NCBI GenBank assembly: GCA_037903475.1
Contig: JBAJFG010000492.1
Location: forward strand, 806,001 to 870,000
Direction: 5' to 3'
From: Ancylostoma caninum
Lineage: Eukaryota > Nematoda > Chromadorea > Rhabditida > Ancylostomatidae
Length of the DNA stretch: 64,000 bases
The position numbers and the translations under genes are program-made. A model generated the notes under the pieces. That model saw only the letters and a list, made by a program, of their open reading frames with translations, made no database searches and had not been told where the DNA came from. Below are positions 23,601-34,644 of the stretch, piece after piece; the first letter of the stretch is position 1, and every line of letters begins with the position of its first letter.

Positions 23601-24372
23601 GCATGTGCATCTAGTTCCAAAGAAGTATGTAAATAGTTAAACATCTAGCACACACTATAATGTAATATGTAATGAGTCTTTTCTTGTGTTATCTGGTTGA
23701 TTTTGTTTCTCTTTAACCCTTAAACAGCATTACCCTGTAATCTTTCCAAAGGTGTAATCTCATAGAATGAATCTAGCCATGTTCCTCAAAGTGCTCCATC
23801 ACGCGCCCTCGTTTTGTCCGACCGGTCAGCTGATTTGATAATCGGCCGCCGCATTTTGCACCAGCTGGGTTTATAGCGCTGCTTTTCCCAGTTTTTTCTC
23901 AGTATTCTAGAAAATATTCCGATTATGAGCTCTTGTTTCCGTCATTTCTCATACATTGTTACTGGTTTATTTGTTTTCCTCCATTTTTGTGCCTTTAAAT
24001 GAAGTCTTTTTTGGGAGTGATGGGAGGTCGGGCATCGATCCGCTCAGCTGGTCGCAACGCTGCCTGTAGGTCACACGGTGGAGCACTTTGCGGAGATCGA
24101 GGGGATTCACCCGACTATATTGTATTGTTAAGAGACACCTACGATATAGCTGCCAAGGATTAGCGAGAACAAAGTCAACCTGATGGCACAAAGAGACCTC
24201 AAACTAGATAGGAAATCGGAGCAAAATTAATGATATGGAGAAATGAACATGCTTGAGTACAATAGCAGTTGATTTCAGCACCTCTACCAATACCATTGAG
24301 ATACCAAAAACCAATCAAAATCTGATCTGGTTGGTGTTTGTGTTAAGATTCAATCGCACGTCATATCGTGTT
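23601..24372. other. no gene recognised
   Basis: AT-rich; a minus-strand frame at 23967-24191 has no signature. Confidence 0.35.
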
Positions 24373-24600
24373 GACATGGCCAAGTGGTTCAGTCGCTTGC
24401 TCATGATCGCGCTATAGTGGGGTTCGATATTGTGAGCGCCGCTAAGTTTTGCAGCCATAACGGATTGCCGCATCTCACACCAACTTCGCATCCAAAGTTG
24501 CCACCTTGTAGGCAGTGTTGCCGTCATGGTGGCAACATTGCTACCAACTTGCGGGGTGGATTACTACCGGCCCTGGTCACTCTGATCAGTTAGCCCGTGC
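24373..24600 (+). repeat. tRNA-derived SINE-like sequence
   Basis: tggccaagtgg matches the RNA polymerase III box A consensus. About 40 bases on, ggttcgatatt partly matches box B. No cloverleaf with a proper acceptor stem can be drawn, so this is not a tRNA gene. The tail (caacttgcggggtggattac, ctaccggccc) recurs inverted at about 23109-23150, which fits a dispersed SINE family. Confidence 0.4.
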
Positions 24601-24736
24601 TGTGTATATACTGCTTACTGATTGTTTCGATTCTTGCCACTGCCGGGTCGGTTTTCAAGTATTCATATATCGACCACAGTACTGATCTACTCCCAATGGC
24701 CTTCTTGCCCCTACGATCCTCTTCAGACCCGGTCAC

Positions 24737-25315
24737 GTGTACGTTTTGATGAATATTCACCTTCGTTTTTGTGATTCCATTGAGCGTCTACGTACTCTTT
24801 CGGACGCCGAGCCTATTCCAAACTACATGAGCGTTATTGTGGAGGTTCTGATCGAAACGAAGAAGGACGTCACGGTTATGAACGAGCGGGTTGCCGAGCT
24901 GATCAAGGAAAACACACAATCGAGGGAGGAAAATCTTCCTCTCAAGCGAACTGTTGATTCTTTCATTTCTTCTGATAATCGTTCTTTTCCCACGGATAGT
25001 GTCAATAATGCGCCAACTTTACCTGAGTCCGATCCTGAAATGAAGCGCTCGATTGTAATCTCCGGTGTCTCAGAATCAAATGCTGAAAGCTCTATTCAAA
25101 GAGTCCATCACGATTATAACTGTACTATTTCTGTGATCCATTACTTAGGTATAGAATGTCTGCCTTGCACTGTCTATCGAACGGATCGTGGTCATCCCCA
25201 GAAGCCACGGCTTTTGAAGGTGGTCTCGCCTTCTAGTAAATTTCAGCAAGAGATAGTTGGGCGCACTTCTCGCCTCAGATTTTCTTCCCAGGGAGTAGCG
25301 CATTCGTTGGCGTGA
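24737..25315 (+). pseudogene. CR1-like LINE ORF1 relic
   Basis: A 190-codon frame resembles the ORF1 protein of CR1-like LINEs of strongylid nematodes. It starts with a coiled-coil-like stretch (TKKDVTVMNERVAELIKEN) and continues with the conserved core SIVISGVSESNAES, a YRTDRGHPQKPRLLKVV segment, and SKFQQEIVGRTSRLRF. A stop follows where related proteins continue, so it is truncated. ORF2 of the same LINE follows on the same strand. Confidence 0.75.
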
Positions 25316-25776
25316 AGAGCGTCTAGCCAGGTTAGGGAGAGGTGACCCTAGCGGTCACACATTGGATGATCCTTAGGTTGGTTCACCTATTCGTAACTGT
25401 AATAATCGCTCTCCTTCGTCTATGTCTGTCCGGAAGGAAAACGTCTGAGTTTTCTTCGGCCTTCTAATGTTCACCTCCACTGTCTTCTCTCTAATGTTCG
25501 TTCCTTGGTTAGAAATGGTGACGGACTAGTCGCACACTTATGTACTAAGCAAATTGATATTATCGTCTATACTGAATCTTGGCTGAACTCCAAAAATGAG
25601 TTAGCGCCGCTGCTCGGTAATGCCGCTTCATACTATATAAGGCACACAGATGCGATAAATTGCAGAAGAAAGGCGGAGGTATTGTTCTCTTATTAAGAAA
25701 AACTTTGAAATCCACGGTTCTTTTCCAAGAATCAGTAAAAGGATCTTGTGAAATTTTAGTAAGTGACATCAATGTA

Positions 25777-27612
25777 TCAGGTTGGTGCGAAATTAATTGC
25801 CGTTTTTGGGTACGCACAATGAACTTTTTTTCTGTAGAATTTGCGCAACTTCAAGCCAATTTGTGTGACCTTCTAAAGGGCTTTTCCTCCTCTATGAAAA
25901 ACCTCACGAATATTCTGGCTACCTCTTTTCAGTAGCTTTTTGTGGAGCCGCGAACAAAGGATAAGCCGAAGCGATCCTCGGTTGACCAAAAATCCATCAT
26001 TCTGTATCGGAGGTGTCCGGTAATCTTGCATTTGTTTTAATTCCGAATTGCTTTTCCAATGGACACTAAGCTAGAGTTCGCGAGGTTTTCTTCCTAAGAT
26101 TTTAAACTCAAATGTAATAATGATTGCTGGCGCGGGATGTCGCTAGACGATCAGGTGTTGAGGACAGCCGTAGAACCCAAACCTGATTTAACCATGCAGA
26201 CGATGAGAGCAGGGATGGACGCTCACTACACTACAGTTTCAAAACATCTCACTTCAATCAACAGGGTAAGAAAGGTGCAGAAGTGAACACCACACGATCT
26301 GACTAATGACCAGCTTCTGACATGGTGTGACATCTTTCTTAACCTAATTTCTCGTCCAGAAGCGACTGATTTCTGGATAATTAATTACTGTTAATGAAGC
26401 TCGGCTTCTATTGGATAACAGAAAATGCGAATGGATACGGGTAGAGACGTTTTCCCACTCTTAAAATTTCCTTAGCCAGATCATCCCTTTAGGGAGGTTG
26501 TGTCAGGAGTTTGGTGGTGCTGTAAGGGTGTGATTGACTGCATCCTTCTCCAACCCAGAGTGACAACAGAGTTCTGATATTGTAATTTTGAGTTGAGGTC
26601 CGACAATCTGAATGTGGCTGGCAGTGATGAACAGAATCAGAATTTCCCCTACTCAAGGGTAGCGCTAGCGGCTGAGTGGCGTTTCTCACCCCGACAGCCG
26701 GCTCATTGAAGGTGCAAGCCAAGTGTGAAGCGCCTTCGGCAGGAGCTGGCATCAAACCAAACGTATCCGTCTTATTGATCTCAGAGCAACTATAACTCTT
26801 TGTCGACCTGCGGCATGCGATCATCGTGATGCGACGAACTCGCTTTTTTCGGATACAAATTCTAGCCGATTCTTCATTTTGTCGTGGTAGCGTCCAAGAA
26901 CGTGGAGCAATCTTTCCGTGATGACTGTCAAGATCTATTTATTCATTTATCTATCGATATTTTTCATCTTTCCACTAGATTCGTCAAAAAAAAACTTGCA
27001 TAGTTCTTACACTTGCAATTTATCCATCCACTGTGTTGTTAGCTCCACAAAAACCCAAAATTAAAAAGAGTAGAATTGTTCGTCGTGCTGGTATGATCGC
27101 GGGCGACAGAGCGACAAGTGATAGAGATTGCCTTGAGATCAACTGGGACGATCCGGCTGACGTGTACCGGCTCTTACCAAAAGCGCTTCACACTTGGTTC
27201 GCACCTCTAATTAGCCGGCTGTCCGGGTGAGAAACGCAACGAGCCCGCGCTAGCCTGTCACTCAAAAATTCACCCAGCTAAAACAGGAGCCGTAAGGCAT
27301 CGAGTTTCCCATTTATTCTTCTCACTTCTCAGATCTTTCCCTCACTGTATATCACTTTTCCCTAGTCCCGGATGCAGACCTGCGACAGCAGCAGACTGCT
27401 GATCTAGAGCATGCTAAAATCGCTTTCCAAAAGTTTTTAGATTTTTGCAATCTTAGTTTTCAATGTAGAAGCATATCTTTTTCACACGATTGTTAGGAAA
27501 GATTTGGCCTATTAAAAAGGCATTGAACTGGCAGAGAACGTTGTGTTAAAGCCAATTTATAACACTTCAAACTGGAGTGTTCGTTTCGGCAATGAATTTC
27601 GCACCAACCTGA
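25777..27612 (+). mobile_element. mariner element A, copy 1 (carrying an insertion)
   Basis: The ends are tcaggttggtgcgaaatt and aatttcgcaccaacctga, flanked by TA (25775-25776 and 27613-27614). The mariner sits inside the LINE endonuclease region. Transposase relics read on the plus strand, for example the HTH-side segment DDQVLRTAVEPKPDLTMQTM and HYTTVSKHLTSINR at about 26150-26270. It is 1836 bp because about 600 bp of another element is inserted. Without it, the length would match copy 2 at 50831-52094, to which it aligns throughout. Confidence 0.92.
26658..27256. mobile_element. long-TIR element nested in mariner A
   Basis: Comparison with the uninterrupted mariner copy at 50831-52094 shows that sequence between about 26658 and 27256 is extra. 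Its two ends are inverted copies (agcgctagcgg ... gtttctcacc, gacagccggct and the reverse on the right), and the arms extend at least 130 bp at lower identity (gcgcttcacacttgg on the right matches ccaagtgtgaagcgc on the left). Exact ends are uncertain by a few bases. No transposase frame. Confidence 0.75.
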
Positions 27613-28317
27613 TATCTCACCAAACTATTCGTTTCATAATGGTGTACAGAGTACCTAGCTGTGGTTCTGACAAATTTTTGAAACTGTGTAAGGCAATCAG
27701 TGGTTATTGTATTCATCAAGGTCCTACAGTCCTCCTTGGTGAGTTCAATTTGCCACATATCGATTGGTTTGCTCTTCCCTTGGTCAGTAATTGCGCCGCC
27801 AAGAATTTTTTGGACACTTGTCATGTCACATTCTCATGAACTTCGTCAACTGGTCCAAACTCCTATAAGATGTAATTCTATACTTAATTTGTTCTTTTGC
27901 AATGAACCCAACTTAGTTACCAATGTATGCACCTCAGCGCCTATTGCCAAAAGCGATCACGCAACCTTAAATTTTTGTCTAAACGTGATGGCTGAAAACA
28001 ATCAAGGCCTTTTGGTTCGAGATTTGGAAGCTGGTGATTATCGGGTTATACGTACTTACTTGGCTAATATCGATTGAATTGGAACTATTAGGAGATTGAA
28101 TTCATATGAGACATTTTTACCTATGTTGCACCATGCCGTTCAGTTTTTCTTTCCATTTCGAGGAACGATAGTAAAATAGCCATGGCTTTCTAGTTATTTG
28201 ATGAAAATGTGCTCACAGAGCAAATTTCTGGGAGCCAAGGAGGTTTCTAGGCAGAATGCCGGTACTTGGTCGCACTCTACGAAAGGCAGAATGCTAAAAC
28301 CGATAAATCACTATCTA

Positions 28318-29604
28318 TTGGGTTGTTCCGAAAGTAATTGGGATTTTTAGGGGTTCCAGAAAAAAGTTTATTTTCTCACAATGAAAAAACATTAGTCAAT
28401 GATATATTTTCCGTTTTGTTCGATTGTCTTTCGCCATCTTTCTGGCAATTTCATAATTCCCCTCTCATAGAACTTCTGGTCTTTTTCGGCAAAAAACTGG
28501 GCTAGATGAGATTTGATATCCTGATCATCGCTAAATGTTTTCCCATTCAAATAGTTCTGCAACGATCTAAACAAATGGTAATCGGATGGCGCGAGATCAG
28601 GGCTATATGGTGGATGCAACATCAATTCCCAACCAAGCTCCAATAATTTTTGCCGAGACGCCAAAGATGTATGAGGTCTTGCATTGTCTTGGTGGAAAAC
28701 TACTCCTTTGCGATTCGCTAATTCTGGCCGGTTTTTTTTTTAATTGCCTCATCTAATTTCATCAGTTGCTGACAGTAGAGGTCCGAGTTGACATTCTGGT
28801 TTCTTGGGAGCACCTCAAAATATATTACACCTTTGTAGTCCCACCAAACTGATAGCATAACCTTCTTTTGATGGAGATGAGCTTTGGACATCGTTTGAGC
28901 AGGTTCATCCGGTTTTGACCATGATCGTTTGCGAGTAGCATTATTGTAGACAATCCATTTTTCATCACCAGTTACTATTCGCTTCAAAAATGGGTCGTCT
29001 TCATTGCGTTTCAAGTGCAAATCACAGATACTAACTCGCTGCGTCAAGTGAATTTCCTTCAACTCATGTGGCACCCAAACATCTAGCTTTTTTACTAGTC
29101 CAAGTTTTTTGACATGCTCGTGAACTGTTCCAATGGATGCGTTGGTCTTCTCAGCAAGCTCTCGTACGGTTACATGACGGTTTGCTTCGATTAATGCCAT
29201 CAACTGATCATCATCAACGCCTACTGGCCGACCAGAACGTTGTTCATCTTGAAGTGAAAAATTGCCGGAACGGAATTTTGCGAACCAGTTGTCATATGTG
29301 CTCTGTGATAAGGCATTAACACCGTATGTTTTACATATATCCTGGAAAGCATCAGCAGCTCTTTTGCCACTATGGAAGTAAAAAAGCAAAATGTGCCGAA
29401 AATGCTCCTTCTGACACTCCATGTTCAAATTGATCATAAAAATGCAAATGGAAATGAAATCTGCGCACTTTCTCCAAACAGAAACACAAATACGTCCTCC
29501 TGATATATATCGAATGAAAACAAATAATAACAGCAAAAACCTTCCAAAGCTAGCGTTTGAAAAAATTGTTTTCGAAAAGACCAATTACTTTCCGAACAAC
29601 CCAA
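28318..29604 (-). mobile_element. full-length mariner element B
   Basis: The TIRs are ttgggttgttccgaaagtaa on the left and ttactttccgaacaacccaa on the right, each flanked by TA (28316-28317 and 29605-29606). At 1287 bp it is a standard-sized mariner. It carries one transposase gene on the minus strand with a single disabling change (see next entry). It is inserted in the linker of the CR1 LINE, whose reading resumes at once beyond it. Confidence 0.97.
28392..29422 (-). pseudogene. mariner transposase, nearly intact (one frameshift)
   Basis: The start is taken at the ATG at 29422 (MECQKEHFRHI), about 180 bases inside the TIR, as in other mariners. The upstream in-frame extension is unlikely to be used. 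The HTH region includes STYDNWFAKFRSGNFSLQDE, followed by the WVPHEL linker motif. Catalytic triad: IVTGDEKWIVY (Asp 1), VVFHQDNARPH (Asp 2, about 28690) and YSPDLAPSDYHLF (Asp 3, 34 residues later). The only break I see is a frame change in a run of Ts at about 28731-28741, splitting the frame into 28718-29422 and 28392-28717. The C-terminus is complete (NGKYIID). The length of about 343 codons is normal for the family. Confidence 0.93.
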
Positions 29605-31071
29605 TAAATACATCTGCTGCGTAAAGAGGAAACTTGCGCAGTCTAAAAACAAGAGTGGTCTTTTCCGCTATGTCGCTCCTCGTCTTAAGGATGAACACTA
29701 CATTTCATCCCTCACCACACAAAACGGTAGAGTGGTGACTAACGATGGAGAAAAAGCCAACCATATTGCTGGCGAGTTTCATAAAGTATTCACGGAGAGG
29801 ATGAGCCTTTGTGAGTCACCATCAATAACATTTCAGGAAATGAATAATTCTCTCTGGTTTTACTGGGACAAAATTCTCGAGATCCTTTCTGAGTGGCCCT
29901 GTTCTTTCTCCGTCATCCCTAGTTTTATACCACTCTTCTTCATCAAGAACATCATGGTTGAGATAGCGCAACCGTTAGAGTTCATCTTCAATCTATCTTA
30001 CATGAGAGGCGATTTCCTCTTAGGTGGAGGCACTCATCAGTCACACCAATACCTAAGAAGCCTCCTTTTAATGAGTGCAAAAATTATCGGCCAGTTAGTA
30101 CAACGTCCATCTTCGCCAGAGTTTTCGAGAAGACCATGGAAGAACAAATAGTAGCACACTTAGATGAGCATGGCGTCATACCTAAAAGTCAACATGGGTT
30201 CTGAAAAGGTAGATCCGTTGAAAGGGCAGTTTTAACTTCAATAAACGACTGGACAAAAGCTATTGATAGCAATCATCAGGTGGATGATGTTTTCTTTGAC
30301 CTTTCTAAAGCTTTTGATCACGTACCAGTCAGAAAACTTCCGATAAAGTTGGAGGCAGTAGGTTTTCCTCGCATCTTGCAATGGATACGCAGATAATTTG
30401 AAAAAATATAGTCATTCAACACAGTGATGATGAGAGAACCTACAGTCAGCGATTAACAAGGTGAAAGAGTGGTCAGACTGCTGGGATCTTCCTCTTGCGC
30501 CGGAAAAATCTAACTTTATCTCTTTTCCAACAAAAATCCAAACATCCTACATTCTGAATGATTTACCGCTTTCAAAGGTATCGAAAATCAAAGACCTGGG
30601 TTTTGTTTTCTCCAATAAGGTCTTACAAACCAGCAATTCTGCTGTTCTTGTGAGGGCTTATAAGATGAATGTACGCCCAATTGTTGAATGTGGTAGTACT
30701 ATAATATCTCCCTACAAAAAGAAGGATACCATAACAATAGAGAACGTACAAAATAACTTTACCCGCAAACTTTTCCTCAGAGTTACGGGTCTCCCTTATG
30801 CGCAAATTCACTGTAGGGAGCAACGGCGGTTGCATATTTACGAAGTCTTGCAAGTCGAAGGAAGAAGTTGGATCTCGTCATGGCGTATAAAATTTTGACA
30901 GGTCGATCAGGTGTTGAATCTGAGGACTTCTTCCAACGTTTCCCCTCAGTAACCAGAGGAGGCTCTCTAAAACTCCGAGTTTCTACGGCTTAAACCCAAC
31001 TAAGATCCAAATTCTTCTTCCAAAGGACAGCAGCTGCATTCAACTTATTACTTAGGAGTAATGCTCTGCAG

Positions 31072-31354
31072 GGGCGCGTGTGGCGCAGTGGTAAGAGGCT
31101 CGCTGTGCACGCACACGATCGATGGTTCGATCCCACCCGAGGCCAACCAAGCCTTCCTCCCTCCGGGGTCGGTAAATTGGTGCTAGAGGAGTCTGGGAAG
31201 ATGAAGCACTGACTTGGTACATCGGGTGCCCTCCGCAAGTCATTGTACAGGGCACATATGCATTCAACGCCTCTACGATGCTGAGATGAAGTCGAATGCG
31301 TGGCGCATCCCTCGTGACGGGATTAATTAACGCCGACCACTTTATCCTTTATCC
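31072..31354 (+). mobile_element. tRNA-derived SINE, copy 1
   Basis: The 5' end is tRNA-like, with box A tggcgcagtgg and box B ggttcgatccc, then a non-tRNA body ending gaccactttatccttt. It is flanked by a perfect 13-bp direct repeat taatgctctgcag (31059-31071 and 31355-31367), which shows LINE-type insertion into the end of the CR1 relic. Other copies lie at 37718-37998 and, partly, at 49263-49464. Confidence 0.93.
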
Positions 31355-31367
31355 TAATGCTCTGCAG

Positions 31368-34086
31368 ATGACAATTAATCAGATCAAAAAAAGGGCTGCT
31401 TGCAACTCTGACCTAGGAACTATCTGGTTTTTTTCTTTTATGGTTCGTTTTATTCCAATTTCCTTACTTTGTTTTCTTCGTTGTCCCTTAAATTACATTT
31501 TCTTTCTCATTGTTATGATCTTAGCTATATTAGTTTACCTTTGTTCTAGAAACCGTTGGTTCGCCATCGTTGTGGGTTTTTTTAAATTGTTGTTTCACGT
31601 GTATTTCATGCACGTCTCAATAATGATAGAAGATTTTAGAAAAATACCAGTGGTGCCGCTTGCTGAAATTGCGCGATGTCTGCGATTTCGCGTTTTTTTC
31701 CTCGCTTCGCCATAACTTCCTTCAATCTTGACCCTTTTCAAAGTGGAGCAGATATTCGGAATCAGGATGACCTAATCTATCCGACAGTATGCTTAAAATC
31801 TAAAATTTGAAAATTTTTGGTGACCAACTAGCAAAATCATCAAAGGATGCAATTAAGAGAGACTCGCTGCATCGATTCTCTCGTAATTGTATCCACAAGT
31901 ATCTTTCCTAAAGTCGAGCCCTTCAATCGTCCACTCCTATGAAAAGTTACAACACTGCACTATATATTGGTTTTTCAGAATCGGGACATGGTTAAGACAA
32001 GAATGGTACTTCATACGACTATTCCAGGATTTTCTGAGAACTAGGATTACAGTTTCGTCGATTTCAACTACTATTTTCACCTTTTCAGCCTTCTGAAGAC
32101 AACACAATTCGTGAAGTCTTTGAAAATTTTTTAGGCTATTTCGATGTCAGGATAGGACGAGCTCAAGTTTTACTTGAGGTGTTAAGCGAGTTCATGTTTG
32201 GATAGGATCTTATTACAGTATTTATTATAATTTATAGTTACATAGTTGAAGAGAAAGGGGAGGGGGATTAGGAATAGCCCGGTGGCGTGGCTGCAGGGAG
32301 CAGGCGACTGACCAGGGTCGGCTGGCACCACGCTCTTATATACGGCTGCTCTGGCTAGTGACGTTACACCGATTGGCTGGGGCAGATCATCCTCTTACAA
32401 CCAGCTAAACGAATAGCTGGAGCTACATCTTGACATCGAAAACCTCTTAACTGCGATTGTGCTTCAAATCGCGCATGAGTGCGACTTCGACAGAATTCTA
32501 GTTTCTCATCCCTGAAGAATGAAGAATTGAGAAAAAACTCGGGGAAAACATTTTTCAAATTCAAACTCATCACCCAGATTTAGGCAACCTCGCAGTTTTA
32601 TGAACATCCTTGGAAGTTTTCACTTTCCCCAGTTGATCTTGTGCGAGTTTCCACTCTAGTCATCCACAGAACATCGATTCATTGGCAATAAATCCATCAT
32701 GATTCATTTCCTTTGTATTCTTCTCTCGAGTTCCACCCACATCCCTGACAGGCCATTATAGCGCCCTCGACATCGCTCAATGGATCGCTGATTATTATCT
32801 AAAAAATTATAACAGAAATGGACAGCGAAACAAAATTATGCGAGACTTTTATTTATTACATAGAGCAATTCCGAAAATTTGGCGACCATGAAGAACCCCC
32901 CCCCTCCCACCCTGTCCTGCTCCCAGGGTCCTCCACTGGTACTGGGAACGAAATTGTGACGTATGGGGTGTACGTACGATAAACGAGCTCTCTCTTCAAG
33001 TGCAGCTTTGGTGGCTCCTACCAAGAAAAAAACTTGTCAGTTGACTTTGTTACCTCTTTGAGCACAACGTACACGGTGGTCCGTGCACCACGTTGGACAA
33101 GTTCAGCTGCCATAACTTTACAGGGAAAGCAATGATTCCTCATATTTCACCCACTTTAGTGTTATTCAGATAAATTTTGGTGTGGTATGTGATGCGTTGC
33201 CAATGATTGCCAACAATGACACATTGAGTCAGCTGGCAAGTTGAGTCAGCTTTGAGTATACCGACATGTGCTGGCTTAATGCGAATTCTATATTGGGAAC
33301 ACAGTGCAGCATCGTAGCGACATATAGCGTGTCGTGCGGCTGCCAATGGTTGGAGTTCCTTTCCGTTTCTGTGTGAAAATGAACAAATCAACAAACGTGC
33401 GATATGATTTCAGTTTGTAACGAACAATTGCGTCAAAGATATATGTGGCGACTCCGTATCCAGCACAAGTGCTCAAAGTCGCCTACCGAGGCCCTCGTAA
33501 CTCTTTGCTTCAATGGAAGCTAAAGGCCTAATTCGCTTCAAAAAGTGTTGGATGGCACGAGAAGCCTGACGGGCTACTCGACAACTTCACATATAGCATG
33601 CTCTTACTGTACTCTTTGTTTAGGTGCCGCGCTTCTGGAGCGCATCATCCGACAAACTGTATGTGAGCCCCGAGGTCCCATGAAGCGGGGAAGGGCAATA
33701 CTCGCATGCCAAAACACTCGCTAATACATATATCTTTGTTGTGCAAAAAAAAAAACACCGACATGTGTGTGAACTAATTATTTCACTACGTTCCTTAAAA
33801 TAAGCTCATGTAACATTGGATCTCGTTCTTTCTGCAGTGTTAGCCATCTGTTATTCCGTATCCATGCGAGAGCAACATTGGGATCCTTTACAGAAATTCA
33901 TCATTGAATTTCTTAGTGATGTTATGTCATTTGGAATCTGATGAATGACACTCAATGAATTTATACATGGTGTGTTTATTAAATTGTAATATAAGTACTT
34001 ATTGTGTTATAAAAGGAGTATTAATCTGCTCAAAATAACATTTTTGTTTTTTTTTTTTTTTTACAATAAAACCAAAGAGGTATAAG
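31368..34086. other. end of LINE, then no gene recognised
   Basis: The first tens of bases after the SINE continue the LINE 3' end. At about 32240-32400 there is a GC-rich block with a TATA-like cttatatac, similar in character to the promoter-like blocks near 22815 and 47097. A frame pair at 33140-33476 (minus) has no signature. aataaa on the minus strand at 33976-33981 may serve the next gene. Confidence 0.4.
33976..33981 (-). terminator. candidate polyadenylation signal, His-rich gene
   Basis: AATAAA on the minus strand about 105 bases after the stop codon of the His-rich gene. It is the only canonical signal close by. Confidence 0.4.
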
Positions 34087-34581
34087 CTAGTGATGGTCAT
34101 GATGACCGCCGTTTTGTTCGTGGTGGTCGCAATGTCCATCATGTACATGTGTGTGGGCAGGAGCATGATGAACCTGATGTGGTTCGTGGTGTCCGTGGGA
34201 GGTTATCTAAATTTTTGGGTACAACATACGAGCAATAGAACTGCCAGGAAACTGCCAAGAAAAAGATTTTGCTTGAAGTTTTAATTTAAGGAGAGTTAAG
34301 GTGCATATGCTTACAAATATATCTTTCGAAACTTTACTCTACTGTGGACGAACACGCGACCTTTTACATCTTGTGCAACTCTTAGATAATATTATACTGA
34401 CACGATTCCGAACAGTTAGAAAACTAACATGTGTCTCATGGACATGATCTGCTGGATGATGTCCGCCGTGGGATTCGTGGTGATGATCTTCGTGAGGATT
34501 GCATTCCTGTAGCTAACGTAGAATGGAAAAGCTCCGCAAACCACAGATAGGAAATAAACCTACATGGCCGTGGTGAGACAT
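34087..34581 (-). CDS. small histidine-rich protein
   Basis: Three exons with GT-AG introns, all phase 0: 34581-34564 (MSHHGH), 34506-34429 (26 codons) and 34206-34087 (39 codons and stop). The joined frame is 71 residues, about 30 of them His, as runs of HH, HGH, HDH and HVH. It opens MSHHGHECNPHEDHHHESHG and ends QNGGHHDHH. Acidic residues and a few Cys complete a composition that would bind zinc, copper or nickel. There is no signal peptide, so it is probably cytosolic. C. elegans has small His-rich proteins of this kind (the F53A9 cluster, including kreg-1), linked to stress and metal responses; kinship is inferred from composition only. Independent in-phase exons with the same bias make chance unlikely. 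Confidence 0.75.
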
Positions 34582-34623
34582 TTTGGGAGAGCAGGCGACC
34601 TGGACATCATTGTTTGGGATGGC

Positions 34624-34644
34624 TTATTTATATGCCGTGATAAG
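34624..34644 (-). promoter_or_regulatory. TATA box and GATA site of the His-rich gene
   Basis: On the minus strand gcatataaataag (34624-34635) lies about 45 bases before the start codon, a normal TATA-to-ATG distance for a short leader. Next to it cttatca (TGATAAG on the plus strand, 34638-34644) matches the GATA-factor site that drives intestinal genes in C. elegans. Intestinal expression is an inference. Confidence 0.5.

Larger units (their letters stand above)
25400..31071 (+). pseudogene. CR1-like LINE ORF2 (endonuclease-RT), broken by insertions
   Basis: The coding remains are in three blocks on one strand. 25400-25776: N-terminal endonuclease (LSNVRSLVRNGDG, IVYTESWLN). 27613-28315: rest of the endonuclease (LLGEFNLPHIDW, where the catalytic GDFN has become GEFN; then KSDHATLNF with the SDH motif). 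29605-31071: linker and RT (KSGLFRYVAPRLKD, CNYRPVSTTSIFARVFEK, FFDLSKAFDHVP). A deletion near 30400 removes the catalytic FADD region, and the C-terminal part follows (VRAYKMNVRPIVECGST, NNFTRKLFLRVTGLPY). The gaps are exactly two mariners, and a SINE closes the third block. In-frame stops and shifts are frequent. Inactive. Confidence 0.85.

Noticed and set aside
31072..31150. Possible functional tRNA gene with box A and box B.
   Set aside because: No proper acceptor stem, a SINE body follows, and target duplications flank the whole unit; a second copy shows the same structure.
34090..34284. Plus-strand 64-codon hydrophobic frame.
   Set aside because: It is the antisense shadow of the histidine-rich exon; His codons read as Met/Val in reverse.
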